Counted from the stretch's first letter, positions 50,646 to 62,618 are shown. The stretch: 64,000 nt of DNA from Carya illinoinensis (GCF_018687715.1 NC_056766.1:11645501-11709500); one strand, 5' to 3'. The notes: generated by a model from the sequence alone, not told the origin. Numbers and translations: made by a program.

Positions 50646-50912
50646 ATTGTTCTATGCAAATAGCCAAGTGCCATATGGGAACATATAAATTGCCTGTGAC
50701 TCCATTTTCACTTACCAAGACTCACAATCATGATGAGTATGATCTAACCTCCCACATGCATAGAAAAAGTTTGGGAGCTGCTCGTACGTGGTAATGACCC
50801 ACACGTACAAACTGTAAACCACCAAGATCAATAGTGATAGGCCACTATTGTTCCATGCCATATGGGAGCATATCAACTTATATTATGTTATTTAATTACT
50901 CATTTTATTTAG

Positions 50913-50943
<31 letters not shown>

Positions 50944-51342
50944 TGTTAATCATAATCACATTCTATATATATTTGCTATTTTAGATTACAGCATGGGCTA
51001 TAAATTAACGGACCAGGTTGGGGAGATTAACTAAAGTTTTCTTTCAAAACAAAATGAGATAAAGAAAGCTAAAGATTTTTATTAAGGAAACAAAAAAGAT
51101 AAAAGATGCGCACATAAATCTATTGAAATGTATATTATTTTAAAATTATATAAAAATAATTTTATAAATTAACATGATTTGACGTGATTTGTTAAATTAT
51201 AAAATTATTTTTATTATAAAATAAATTTAACAAATTATATAAAACCGTAAAATTACTTTTGTAGCACTCCTCGTTACATAGTCAGTTACTCTGTTAAAAA
51301 AAAAAAAAAACTCATGATTAGTATACTATTAGAAAAATAACA

Positions 51343-52061
51343 TCAAAAATAAAAAAACAAAAAAAAGGGAATCCCACGTGCGTGGTGCCATCCAAAGATT
51401 CCACAATCAGGTCCTAAACTGGAATTAATAAAAGTCAACAGATGGGGAATATGCTTGTCTCTGTCAGCCCCAGTATTATCCCACACTATGAGTGACCCAA
51501 AGGTGGTCAGGTACATTCTAGCTAGGGTCCAACTACATTGAGTGGGAGATGAAGTTACTTCCCTAACTCGAGGAGCCAACCCCATAATTTTCAAACAACC
51601 TAACTATCTTTGACATTCCAGAGAGAGATAGAGAGATCTAAAGAGAGAGAGAGCGGCAGCATAAATCATGAGAGAAATACTTTAATTATAAAAAGATAGT
51701 ATAAAAATAAATTCATAAATTAATATAATTAAATATTAGATTATAAAAATATTTAATTTTATTATAAAATAAATCTAATGTATAATATGAAATGTTAATT
51801 TATAAATTTATATTTGTGAAATCTTTTTATAACTACAATACTTTTCAAATAATGGAGGGTACAATTAGCTGGCTGGGTATCTTTGATATTCAATATTCCT
51901 TTAGCTAGGCCAGATGTCAGTGGGGTTTGAGAAGCTACAGACCTTTCTTTTAGTAGAACAAAGTCTTCAAAAGTTAGTGCGCACTTGGTCAAGATCCATT
52001 GCTCTTTTAGTAATGCACCGGCCAGATCCTTTGAATGGAATCCCCAAATCCAATTTGACAA
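51343..52061 (-). other. Unassigned open segments split by a foldback MITE
   Basis: Two minus-strand open stretches, 52061-51852 and 51594-51343, lie on either side of a foldback element at 51668-51851. Neither resembles a family I recognise. Their base composition is less AT-rich than the surroundings, which is why they are listed. They could be pieces of one former exon or of an unannotated transposon. Confidence 0.25.
51668..51851. mobile_element. Foldback MITE, ~184 bp
   Basis: The left arm has GAAATACTTTAATTATAAAAAGAT, and the inverse of the right arm is nearly the same. The interior shares the ATAAATTAATAT and TTATTATAAAATAAAT phrases with segments near 51130-51275, 52390-52500, 54968-55167 and 59200-59300, indicating one dispersed family. 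Confidence 0.6.
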
Positions 52062-52133
52062 ACTAAACTATATTTGCATGATGTGATTGTCATGACTTTA
52101 TGGAATAGGAAAATATATTTATAGAGCGACTTT

Positions 52134-52164
<31 letters not shown>

Positions 52165-53875
52165 TCTTTCTCATTTTGTTTTTTAAAAAATAGATGCATT
52201 TTGCATATCATTATATTATATCTGAATTTTGTACTTTAATTTGCATCCCACTCTATAAAAACTTACACATTACATTTTCAAGCTATGAAAAGAAATTATA
52301 ATTTGTAGCCTCCATGCATTAAGTTCTATTAGTTAAAATTGTGTAAAATCCAGCCACATAAAGGTACGTCGGATGTGAAAATAAATAAATAGATAGATTA
52401 AAGTGTTACAATTATAAATAGATCCTGTAAAAATAAATTTATAAATTAATATGATTTCATATGGTTCGTTAAATCTATTTTATAATATTATTTATGTGAT
52501 ATCATCTCTTTCTTTAAGCCATTGGTAATTTGTTTCGACTTTGGTAGGCCTCGCCCTGTATGAAGTTCATATAGTGTGAAGTGTGAAGCGCTACTTCTGC
52601 AACTATATGCAGGACCAGTTACCATGAGTGTGAAGTGCTTGCTCCTCCGCTAACATGAGGTCAGTGCTTGTGGAGCCCTATGCCCACCACAGAAATTAAC
52701 AGAGTGAAGTGCAAAGCAAAATGTTTCAGGACTTGGGCACACGCATGCATACACAGTTGAGGGCCGGAGATCATGGAGTTGGAGTTGGGGGTAGATAACT
52801 TTTGTTTTCATTAACTCTTCGATCCTAGCTAGCTCTTCCTTTTGCTGGGAGGTTCTCAGCCTTCTTAAGTGCTCGACAATTAGAGGTACTACTGCATGCT
52901 GTCTGCTATATATTGCATTTTGAAGATCAGTGCTTCATAAAACATGATTTTCCTTTCCATTTTTTCTATTTTCTTTTCTGTTTTCAGAGCACAACAAGCT
53001 GGCTAGGCTAGCCCACCAAATCGTACCTTGATTCTTTCATCATTACCAGACGACGCATCTTGCTCAAATTGCTTGCACTAGCAGGTATTTAAATAATATA
53101 TGTAGTGCAGAAGTTGATTATTATTCTTTCTACTTGATATATAGTTATAATTACTAGGTTTGTATAACCCCAGTCTAGTACATACGTAAGCAACTAATTA
53201 ATTAATATAAAACATTAATGACGAAAACATAGAGCTAGCCACTTCTCATTGCTGCGAAGAACTTTAAACATAAAGAGATAATTTTTCATTCAAACAATGA
53301 AGCTCAAGAAATGTAATACGTTAGAGGGTCTATGCCAATACATCTCTTTCAGTTTTTCTGGAGCACTAAGCAAAGATGGTTTAGCACGTGAAATATGATG
53401 AATTAACAGTCGACGGGGTACAGCCTTTGAAGCAGAGAGATTCAAGGGCAAAACGTCTCATCATGCCTTGTGGGTGGAGATGTTACTTCTGGCTTTAGAC
53501 ATTTTTTCAAAGTAAAAGATCATATACATACATATATATTTATTTATATACATGTGTGTGTGTGTATGTATGTATGTATGTATATGCAGAGGAATGGAGA
53601 ATAGTTGCATGTCAGTGATAGCACATGCAAAATGAATCCCAGTTCCTCAGGCAATATATATATATAAAGAATATACTCATGATATCATGCATGCAGTCTC
53701 TACTCACATTAGAACTTGGCAAACATCATCATAGGAATCTTTTACTATGTAACATTTTAGTTTAAATTTTCCTCTTTTTATTTTGGAAGAGAATTGATGG
53801 ATGGAATCTGCAACCCCCCAACCCTAGGTCTATATATACCCTCAGGATACCATTGCTGCCTTCCAAGCCTCCCCC

Positions 53876-53889
53876 TCTATATATATAAA
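53876..53889 (+). promoter_or_regulatory. TATA box of the CEP gene
   Basis: CTCTATATATATAA lies about 130 bp before the ATG at 54021. It is followed by a CT-rich stretch (TTCTCTCTCCCC) and then a probable transcription start near 53910-53920. A second TATA-like box at 53830-53837 is an alternative. Confidence 0.6.
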
Positions 53890-54020
53890 GTTCTCTCTCC
53901 CCAACACACACGATCTGCATGCATGCACATTGATCTGAATTAGCTTTTATCTCTTCTTTGGCACTTGAATTCAGTTCTGAAACAAAACCCAAAACCATTA
54001 ATCCCTTTTCTCTTTCAATC

Positions 54021-54398
54021 ATGGCCACCAGCTTCAAGATCATTTACACTAGTGCTTTCCTCCTTGCACTAGTAGTTTTCTCCAATGAGATTATTTCCAT
54101 GGAGGGAAGGCAGTTAAAGACACAAATAAACAAGCAGTATTCATGTGAAAACCATGCAATATCCATTTGTGATTATAACAGCGGCAATAATCACGAGTAC
54201 TACTTCATGAGCCGTGACGTTTTAGAGCATGAAGCGGATTCTGAACCTGCTGCAGGTACTGCTGATGAAGGCCGCTCAGGTACTGTTGACAATGTTGAAG
54301 CAGGCGATGCTGATGATTTCCGACCCACTGATCCAGGACACAGTCCCGGTGCTGGCCATTCGAAAGGGCCTCGAAGCGCAGATATTCCGAACCTGTAG
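54021..54398 (+). CDS. CEP: CEP (C-terminally encoded peptide) precursor, 125 aa
   Basis: Single exon, ATG at 54021, stop TAG at 54396-54398. An in-frame TTG farther upstream is not used as a start because the ATG begins a good signal peptide: residues 1-27, with a hydrophobic core at 8-20 (IYTSAFLLALVVF). A variable, acidic linker follows. Residues 99-113 are DFRPTDPGHSPGAGH, matching the 15-residue CEP hormone with the conserved FRPT-x-PG-x-SPG-x-GH pattern and Pro at positions 4, 7 and 11, which are hydroxylated in known CEPs. A 12-residue tail follows, as in many CEP precursors. There is one CEP domain only. Family knowledge: secreted, processed peptides perceived by the leucine-rich-repeat kinases CEPR1/CEPR2, acting in nitrogen-demand signalling, root architecture and, in legumes, nodulation. 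Upstream TATA boxes support expression. No frame lesions are seen. Confidence 0.93.
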   Translation: MATSFKIIYTSAFLLALVVFSNEIISMEGRQLKTQINKQYSCENHAISICDYNSGNNHEYYFMSRDVLEHEADSEPAAGTADEGRSGTVDNVEAGDADDFRPTDPGHSPGAGHSKGPRSADIPNL

Positions 54399-54967
54399 AT
54401 ATATTTATATATATATATAATTTATTGTCTGTCGACTGCACGTACTTATAATTGCTCGCATGAGCATTAATAAGTGAAATATTAATGCTAGCTACTTGTT
54501 TAGAGAAATAAGTGAATTACTTTGCATTAATGCAAAGTATTTGGATTTGGTTTGGTTTTATCGATCGATCGATCGTGATGCTTTTCATGTGTAATATATT
54601 TAAGTTCCTCGTCTAGCTACTAGTTGTGTAATATTTCTAAATCATTCCATATATATATATATGGTATCAATCAACTGAATTATTGGGTGTTGTTAATTAT
54701 ATGTTTCTATATATTTCAGAGGTCGAGGTTGGCCTCTTTATAAATAATTTTAATTGATCTTAATTATTTTAATTCTCTATTGATTTATTTGTGTTTATAG
54801 TATTTAAGTACTAGAAAGAATATGGCTAAAAAAATCTCGATCTTCTGGAGTTTCGGTTTTCATTGATTTCTCTATTTGTGAAAAATCTTAATAAATTTGA
54901 AGAAAATTATAACTATTTGCAAACTCTTTTTTTAACACACCAAAATGCACATCGATCAATGACTATA

Positions 54968-55167
54968 AATATATAAAGAATTGCTACATCTATAAAGAGA
55001 TAACACAAAGATAATTTTGTAAACTGGCGTAATTTTATGTAATCCAGTAGATCTATTTACAATAACAATAATTTTATAATTTAATAAATCACATCAAATC
55101 ACATCGGTTGTGAGATTATTTTCGTGTAGTCTCTTTCTGATTAAAGTATTTCTCAAATATTTATAGA
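54968..55167. mobile_element. Foldback MITE, ~200 bp
   Basis: The arms, ATATAAAGAATTGCTACATC on the left and an inverse relative ending near AAATATTTATAG on the right, pair imperfectly. The interior shares the CACATCAAATCACAT and ATTTTATAATTTAATAAAT phrases with relatives near 51130 and 52400. Confidence 0.5.
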
Positions 55168-55436
55168 AGTGTAACACATTAACTAACATTAAAAAGTATT
55201 TATATTTTATCCTTTTTTAATACCTATAATGGGTCTCATGGTAAGTGCATGGTGTGTAATTTACAAATTACATAATTACATATGACTCGCTTGTTATAAG
55301 TATCAAATACGCATGGTGAGAATATAATTTTTTAAAAAATGAATTCCATAATTGGAACCTTTGATTTGAGCTTAATTTGTGGGTTGCATGCACCTTTAAA
55401 GTAATTAACTTGCAATATTACATAAGAAAATAATAT

Positions 55437-55598
55437 TTGCAGTCGTGGTTGTACAAACACCATACAGTCTTTTTGAAAAAAGTGATTTAATATGGGACCT
55501 ATATGGAAAAAAAAAACCAACTTTTTAATCGTGAATCCTACTCTTTTTCAAAGCGATTGCGCGACTTTTGCACACTTCACGACTGTATATAGCATTAC
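55437..55598. mobile_element. MITE family member 2 (inverted relative of 26859-27022)
   Basis: Carries GCAGTCGTGG at the left, CACGACTGTATATAGCATTAC at the right, and the central AACTTTTTAATCGTG block in the orientation opposite to the copy at 26859-27022. Confidence 0.6.
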
Positions 55599-56209
55599 TC
55601 TATTACATATAGTTATAGTAAACCATTTTAATTAAATAAAGCTTATTAATTAGGTATATATTTATGCCAATTATATTAATCCTAGAACCATACATGAAAG
55701 GAAACTTAAATTGTGGTTAATACTGTTCTAATGATTGATAATAAGATAGAATCATTAAAGCCAAACTATGTGTAAACTCTTAATATTTTGTTCTAATGAT
55801 TGATGATCAAATAAATTAAACTATCTCCTGCTTTTCACAATCAAACAAAATACGCCTTGACCAAACTTTTACTAAACAGTAGACCAACTATATATAGGAA
55901 TATCAAAGAGATTGATAGCAACGTTGACACTATGTGTTGCCATCCAAAGTAGATATATATATACATATAGAAAGAGAGAGTAATTATATATACAGTATGC
56001 ACAAATATCATACGGTTGCTTTGAAAAAGAGTGGGATATACCATTAAAAGAATAATTTTTTTATGTAGGTCCCATTAACTATCATTTCATATATATGTGT
56101 GTGTAGATGTGTACACTTCTTTTCTTCCTAGCTAGTACTTGTAGTTGTACTACTCGTAAGTAAATTTGTTGGAATTTTCTGAATTGGGCAATCACTTCCG
56201 GTTGTAGTA

Positions 56210-57240
56210 CACTATAAGAAAAAGATGTTTTTGTAGCCAAAAAAATTACAGCAAGCAACAATTGGACAGCAGAAGCCATTGTTTTTCTTTTGGAGAGCAA
56301 GAAAATCATCGCTAAAAAGACTATTTTCGGCGATAATATGTCGCCACAAATAAAATCGCAAGATACAACCTCGGCATAGCACGTTATGGGTCTTTGACAG
56401 CGATGTTTTTGCTATATTTGCTATGAGTTTCAACCACCATAAAATGTCATTATAAAATCCTATGCAAATTCCCCATTCTTTCTTTTCCTTCTCCCTCTTT
56501 TTTTCTTTTCCCCCAGTTTGATACTCCTCTCTATTCTCTGTGAGTTTGCTGCCGCCATTCCCAAGTCGTGCCTGCTGCAATGCCGTCGCCAACTCACTGA
56601 GGAGGTGAGTCTCTCAGCCCTCTGCCTGTTTCTTTCTCTATCTTCGTCTCTGTGTGTGTGTGTGTGTGTCTCTCTCTCCTTTATCTCTCTCTGTCTATTT
56701 CTTCTACTCTCTATTTCGTCCTAATTATCTCCATCTCTCAGTTCCATCCTCGTATGCGGGGGATCTCAACCGAAGCATGAACGAGGGGCTATTGCTCAAT
56801 GAATTGGTCTATGTTTTTCAATTTTTAATTCCCCTCCCATTTTATTTATATATATTGGAAGCATTTCATCTCAGCATAGTGCTATTGCCTTCATCTTTGT
56901 TTGTTTTGATTTCATAAATTTGGAGTTCCTGTGTGTTTAGGTAAGTTCACTTCTTTTTTTTTTTTTTTGGATATTTTCCATGATTGATTGTGAATCTGTT
57001 ATGAATTCATTATGAATCTGTTACGAATTGCAGTGCTTTATCTACATTAGGGACTTTGATGTTGAAGGGTGGGCTTGGATCAGTTTTTAGACACTGGTTT
57101 AGAATTGATTTGGGGGGAAGCTTTGTCAAATGTTGTTTTAGGTGATATACATCTGAGAGTTCGTGAAAGTGGGTTTTATCTGATTTTAGTTAATATGGGG
57201 TTGCTCAACCTCCTCAAAAGGTAGTGTAGTGAAAGTATCA
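56210..57240. mobile_element. CACTA terminus, one end only
   Basis: Begins CACTATAAGAAAAAGATG and continues with subterminal motifs of the type seen in the other CACTA elements (ACAGCGATG, CGGCGATAATATGTCGCC). It then has a CT-rich leader and a short GT/CT microsatellite (56651-56690), like the left end of the element at 31852. A GTGAGT donor follows GAGGAG near 56606. No matching inverted end was found to the right, so it is a truncated fragment; the right limit is arbitrary. No transposase was seen. Confidence 0.5.
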
Positions 57241-57252
57241 TGATTTGTCATT

Positions 57253-58234
57253 TGTGGTGTCCCATGATTTGGGTAGCAAAAGAGGGTAGTTTGGCTACAA
57301 ACCTTTGTCTAAGCTATAAAAATATTCTCAAATGAAACCTTTGAAAATATACTAATTTTACATCTTCTATGAAAGTAATTTCAATATATCACAACGACAT
57401 GAAGCCGATACTAATGAACATGGGAAGCTACTACATGCATGTGCCAAAGAAAAATGTGGGCCCAAAATAAGTTCTCTTAGACATAAATCAATACTGTATT
57501 GCTGTTGAATTTCAAATTTTAATATAATTTCCTTCTCCATTAATATTGGGATTGTGCGAGCTCTAGCTGCTATCTGTGAAATATTTAATTCACATCTAAT
57601 TAAATAAATGCATACTGAGGAGGATAGTAATCTCTAGAAGTTTGGAAGAAGGGAAAAGAACTAGAAGTTTGGAGGAAGGGAAAAGAACTCAAAAATTTAC
57701 CTTGTAGCATCAATGATGGTGATGATCTTCTTTGACAATCATGAGGATCATTTAGTAAAGGCTACATGATGGAAAGGATTGTTAATGTAGCCAAGATAGA
57801 AGGCTTTCTAAGAATATCTGAACTAAGAATTTTGTTTTAGTATGGATACGGGATACCCCTAAACTTGAGGCAAAATGTACTGTTGCATACATGCAACCTT
57901 AGGAAATTAACTGGATAAAATTGGCAAAGGAGACATGCGGGAACTGCAATGCATGAACATGTGGGTTACAAAATGCTAATTAACTGAGTCCATTTCAGAA
58001 TTTTACATTTATTATTAATATCTTTGAGTCTCTTGTTCATGCTTATGTAAGTAAACGTAGATTTTCATTTCCGTTGTTTAAAGCTTATTACATTTTCCAA
58101 GAAAATAAGTAATTCCCTTTAACATTTGATAAATCCTTTGATGCCACTTGGCACTACCCACTTTTTTTTATCTGAGACAAAGGTTTGCAGCCAAACTACC
58201 CTTTTTTGCTGCCGAAATCATGGGGCACCACATT
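57253..58234. mobile_element. TIR element, ~980 bp, unassigned superfamily
   Basis: About 70 bp at the left (57253-57322), starting TGTGGTGTCCCATGATTT, is repeated in inverse orientation at the right (58165-58234) with roughly eight differences. The shared inner phrase is GGGTAGTTTGGCT(A/G)CAAACC. The interior is noncoding and includes a short direct duplication (AGAAGTTTGGA(A/G)GAAGGGAA, about 57636-57685). T-runs flank both ends, so the target duplication cannot be read with confidence. Confidence 0.65.
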
Positions 58235-61008
58235 TTTATAGTTTCCTAACATTCACTCGAGTGAGGTGTCAAGCGAATAATTTGCCTACCGTTAGCTCAA
58301 GTAGATTGTCAAGCAAGAGGTAGAGCGAACCATCTATTTATCGTTCACTCAAGCAGACTATCGAGTGAAGTGTCGAGACAAGGTTCACTCGAGCCAATGG
58401 TAGAAACATCCAATATCATAAAGCTCAATCTTAGACTCACGACATTGATGCCAGGTATCTAGTGCGAACTTGGAGATATGTTCTATTGCTTGTCTATATT
58501 TTCATCTCTATCGTGGCCAAATCCGATCAAGTCGACGCAATCATCCATCTTTGTCATGGCTTGCATCATGGTCAACAAACAAACATGGTTATGTGATTTC
58601 TCTTAGGAAGTATGAAGTAGAAGAAGAAGAAGAAGAAGAGAAATAATAAAATAATAAAGAACAATAACAGAGTAGATGGAAATCAGAGGGGTGTGAGAGA
58701 AGATGAAGATGAAGATGAAGCTTGTTTTGAAGATTCCTAGTTGTCATTGGCTAGTTTAATTTGGATCATGCATGTTTCTATCTAATTGGATTTGTTGTAG
58801 CACATAAATTCCTAATGGATAGGTTCTAAACTCACTATTTTATATAGATCGATTCCTGATCTCCTAGGTGCTAGATGTTAAAAATTTCTTTTACATCCTT
58901 TCTTTTTTTTTTTTCATTTCATGTGGGATGGAAGCCTTACTTCTTTGGCAACCGTCCAAGTAGCTGCCTGCAAGTCCATGGGCTGGCTTTCATATAAAGT
59001 TTCTTTCTTTAAAAAAAAATATATTTGTTTTAAATTTTAAATATGAATGAATCAGATAAACAGATTAATATACGACTGTGTTTGTATATAGCAAAACTCA
59101 TTTCTTAAACCATAATTGACGTAAAAGATTGATTACTTACTCGAGAAAAATATTATTAAATCTTATTTTTTAAATAGTAGTGTTAGAATTACAAAGAAAT
59201 TTAATAAATAAAATAAAATTACAAAATTAAAAGCTAATATAGCATGATTTTATATATTAGATTCACTTACGATATAAAGAATTTTACTATAATTTAATAT
59301 ACAATATAGGACATCATGTCATGACAATTTATAAATCGATTTTTATAAATTATTTTTGCAAATGAAGTTTCTTTCTTGCCAAAATAAGGTCTGTGCTCAT
59401 AGTGAGCATCCATGGTGAGGAGAGTAGTACCACTGGCCGGAAAATTAACGATATATTATTAATATTCCTTGAGCATGTGAGAAATGCATAAAAGAAAGAG
59501 AAGAGTCAATTGATTGTGATTGGAAAAAGCAAATTACCGAATGGAAAAGTAGCTGAACAATAATTTAAGATTATATTAAAATGAGATGAGATGAAATATT
59601 TTATTAAAAATTAAATAAAATATTATTATAATATAATTTTTAATATTAATTTTATTTTAAAATTTTTTAAAAAATTATTTATTATATTTTATATAAAAAT
59701 TTAAAAATATTATAATAATTAGATAAAATAATTTAATATTTAATAACCAAATCAGACCTTAGTTTCGATTGAACTCAAATTAGCAAAAACATCACAATAC
59801 TCCTGATTCATATATAGGAGTGATGGTGGTAAGGCCTTTTACACATTTTTTCTACTTAATAGTGTAAACTTTTTTATTTATTTATTATTGTTTCTATTTT
59901 TTTTAAACATTTTTAAAATCCATTTAAATATTTAAAAAAATATAAAATTAGTAATATTTCTTTAATAATTAAGTAAAAAAATTTTAAAAAATCGATAAAA
60001 AAAAAGTACACACTTCTTCGATGCCTCTATCATTTCTCTCAATATATACATACATAAAAATTGTACGATAGTAATCAAGGACAATTATTAGATAAGATAC
60101 TAAAAATATATGATATTCTCATCTTATCGTGTTGTCATATTATTAAAATTAAGAAAATGATAATATAACCCTTAAATATGTATATTAAATATACTTATTT
60201 ATATATTTTTATTTTTATTTTTTATTTTTTTAATAATTAAAAATATTAAAAATATATTTAAAAAAAAAAGAAATTCATTTGCATTAATTAGTGTGTATAT
60301 CCAAATGTATACCCTAACATTGTCCTTAAAATCATTCACGACGCCATATGATAAGGGGAAGTACCACATACCCCTACCTTGAAATTACCTAATAATTACT
60401 TGTTCAAAAAACTCCACGATAATGATGTAAAGATTACGAGAAAGTTTGAAAGTAGAGATAGAAATTATAAATTTAAAATGAAAGTTTAAAATATTAATTT
60501 TAATATTATTATTATTTTAAGATTTAAAAAATTTTGAATTATTTATTATATTTTATATGAAAATTTAAAAAATATTATAATAATAAGATAAAAATTTTGA
60601 AATAAAACATGTTTATCAAATCTATCCTATATCTTTTTCGAATGTTATGGAAAAATACAATTTTGTTTTAATTGAATATTATTATTTTATAAAAAATACT
60701 ATTTATTTAAAACAAGATGAAAAAATATTTGCAAAACAAAAGATTATATTAAATGATTTACATTGCTCAAATTTGCCGACCATTTAAATGATAATTATTT
60801 TTAAAAATTAAAAGTTTATTTGAATTTGGAGGTGAAATGAGATGTTTTTATATAAAAGTTTGAAATTAAATAAAATATTTTTAAAATTTTAAAAAAATTA
60901 AATTATTTATATTTTATATAAAAATTTAAATAGATTATAATAAATAGATAGGCTAGACGTGGCAAATCCTACGAGCGTCAATGTTCGTAGGTTAACATCT
61001 GTAGCCTG
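58235..61008. other. AT-rich intergenic region with MITE-like repeats
   Basis: No gene was seen. Imperfect repeats of CACTCGAG and GTCAAGCGA-type phrases occur at 58250-58400, and a GAA microsatellite at about 58619-58641. Members of the AT-rich GAGATGAGATGAAAT family lie at about 59575-59760, 60440-60610 and 60835-60950. The last of these ends about 60 bp before the uroporphyrinogen-III synthase exon. Confidence 0.45.
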
Positions 61009-61253
61009 GTGAGTTTGGTCAGAGTCTTCTCTGCCCAACACGCGGATGCCTTCTCCTCAGTTTTCCTTTCCGTCCCCTCTGCCACTCCAGGTCATGCTTT
61101 TTCTTGTCTGCAACTTCACCGGCGAATCTATTTTTATACTCTCCGAACCCATTCTTCTTCTCCGTCTTCTGTTTGGACTTCCTCTTCGAATCCGAGCCCA
61201 AAAGTCGTGGTGACCAGAGATCGTGGGAAGAACGGCAAGCTCATCCAAGCTCT
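61009..61253 (+). pseudogene. HEMD: Uroporphyrinogen-III synthase, exon 1 (partial, start codon missing)
   Basis: The open frame encodes a Ser-rich, Arg-containing leader typical of a plastid transit peptide, followed by PKVVVTRDRGKNGKLIQAL. This matches the start of the mature plant uroporphyrinogen-III synthase (family pattern VVVTRERGKNxKLI). A GT donor follows at 61254, consistent with the end of exon 1. The enzyme cyclises hydroxymethylbilane to uroporphyrinogen III in plastids, a step toward chlorophyll and heme. There is no ATG in frame: the frame opens at GTG (61009) after a TAG at 60988. No second exon was found before a retrotransposon-like sequence starts at 61763. It may be a dead fragment, a gene with an unseen upstream exon, or a gene whose remaining exons lie beyond the window. 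Confidence 0.6.
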
Positions 61254-61762
61254 GGTATTTTTTTTTTCCCTCTCTGGCGCATTCTAAATTTATGCGTTTC
61301 TCTTTGATTTCTGCGTTTCGGAATGGCTCCTCTTTTGGCTTCTATAGCTTTTTCTTTTCGATCATATGAATTAATGTGGTAGTCTCGTTCGCTTTTTCTT
61401 TTGCTCTCCGGATCCATTTTCAATATTTTTGTACTTTTTTTTTAATGTGTCTTGAGGTTTGATTTGTCACGTTAGATGTTTGATTGTTTGTGGAAAAGAA
61501 CACGTCATTTTTGGCCTTGTACTCATTTTATCTATCTAAAACGTTCTTGCCTTGCTCATGAACATCATTAATTAATAATGTGACTTTCATGAGTTCCTTG
61601 TATCGCACATAGACGATGCTCTTATATATGTCCCTATTCTCGGGCATTTGTCTATTTCATGCTTAATAAAATTTTGTTTATTGATTAAAAAAAATAAAGA
61701 ATGTGACGTTCTTGGTGAGGCTCCACATATTTTGATGGAAATAAAGGACTGAAGAAACAAGA
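61254..61762. other. Presumed intron 1 of the uroporphyrinogen-III synthase locus
   Basis: T-rich, starting with GT at 61254. No coding segment was recognised. The bases at 61758-61762 (CAAGA) are the candidate left target duplication of the next element. Confidence 0.4.
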
Positions 61763-62406
61763 TGTAACGCTCCGATCTTGGAGGTTTGGAGAGTTAGCTC
61801 TTATAATCTGATAAACACTTCAATAATTTTCTAACATATCTTTCGTATCCAAATTATATTTGCAAAGGCTCCAAAACCAAACATAAAATTCCTCTAATAG
61901 AATTAACTACACATATCAGTTCATCGACTCCTCAATACCGTAATCCAAATAAAATAAATCAACTACTCCACATGTCTCTATTAACATAATGAATTGAAAT
62001 AATACATAAGTCTTCGTAATCATCTGAACATACTAAAATCAAATTTCTTAATAAATAAATCTTCTAACAGCACTCGTACTCCAAGTTACTCCACCACTAG
62101 CCACAACTATCCTTGCCACATACTCTATTACTCCTCAGCTGTATCATCAAAGTCATCTGAAAAATGTTATGGAGATAAGGAAAGTGAGTTATCAATAATT
62201 TAGTAAGCAAAGAAACTATACTATTATGTAAACATGAGCATTTATAATATTTAGAATGCAGAACAAAACATTTTCTTTCAGAATGCAGCAACAGATCTTG
62301 TTACAAAACATCAGAACGAAACTTTTTCCAAAAACAAAAATCCTTTGGCATTGTCAATCTGAAACATCGTATTCATATTGTCTCTTAGTATCACATCGGG
62401 ACAAAT

Positions 62407-62618
62407 ACCATGTTTAACCCCCGTGGTAAGGTTATAAACCACCATTATACCAGTGGTTGGGCCGTATATCATGTTTCACCCCCATGGTAGAGTTATAATC
62501 CACCATTATACCTGTGGCTGGGTCGTATATCATGTTTCACCCCCGTGGCTGGCCCGTATTCCATATTTCACCCCCGTGGTAGGGTTATAAACCACCATTA
62601 TACCCGTGGCTAGGCCTT
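62407..62618. repeat. Tandem repeat, ~60-bp unit, four copies
   Basis: Units share CCCCCGTGGTA(A/G)GGTTATAAACC-type and CCATTATACC(C/A)GTGGCTGGGCC-type phrases. Copies begin near 62409, 62470, 62531 (shortened to about 31 bp) and 62562. Noncoding. Confidence 0.8.

Larger units (their letters stand above)
50646..53875. other. Long noncoding stretch upstream of the CEP gene
   Basis: Contains MITE-like segments (51130-51275, 51668-51851, 52390-52500), TA microsatellites (about 50911-50939 and 52140-52164) and two unassigned minus-strand open segments (51343-51594 and 51852-52061). No established gene was recognised. The proximal part (about 52800-53875) is the presumed promoter of the CEP gene. 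Confidence 0.45.
54399..56209. other. 3' flank of the CEP gene with MITEs
   Basis: No further gene was seen. It contains a TCGATCGATCGATCG run near 54561, a TA tract near 54650, a foldback at 54968-55167 and MITE copies at 55437-55598 and about 55994-56085. Confidence 0.5.

Noticed and set aside
52560..52700. Repeated GTGAAGTG and AGTGCTTG phrases, considered as a microRNA precursor
   Set aside because: The repeats are direct, not inverted, so they do not form a convincing hairpin, and none matches a microRNA I recognise.
53958..54020. Upstream TTG-initiated extension of the CEP frame
   Set aside because: Plant genes rarely start at TTG, and the ATG at 54021 starts directly at a proper signal peptide.
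53762..54043. Minus-strand open frame overlapping the CEP promoter and start
   Set aside because: No recognisable protein; opposite the TATA boxes and signal-peptide coding sequence.
59391..59410. CTCATAGTG considered as the missing right end of the CACTA at 56210
   Set aside because: The preceding bases do not match the inverse of CACTATAAGAAAAAG, and no 3-bp duplication fits.
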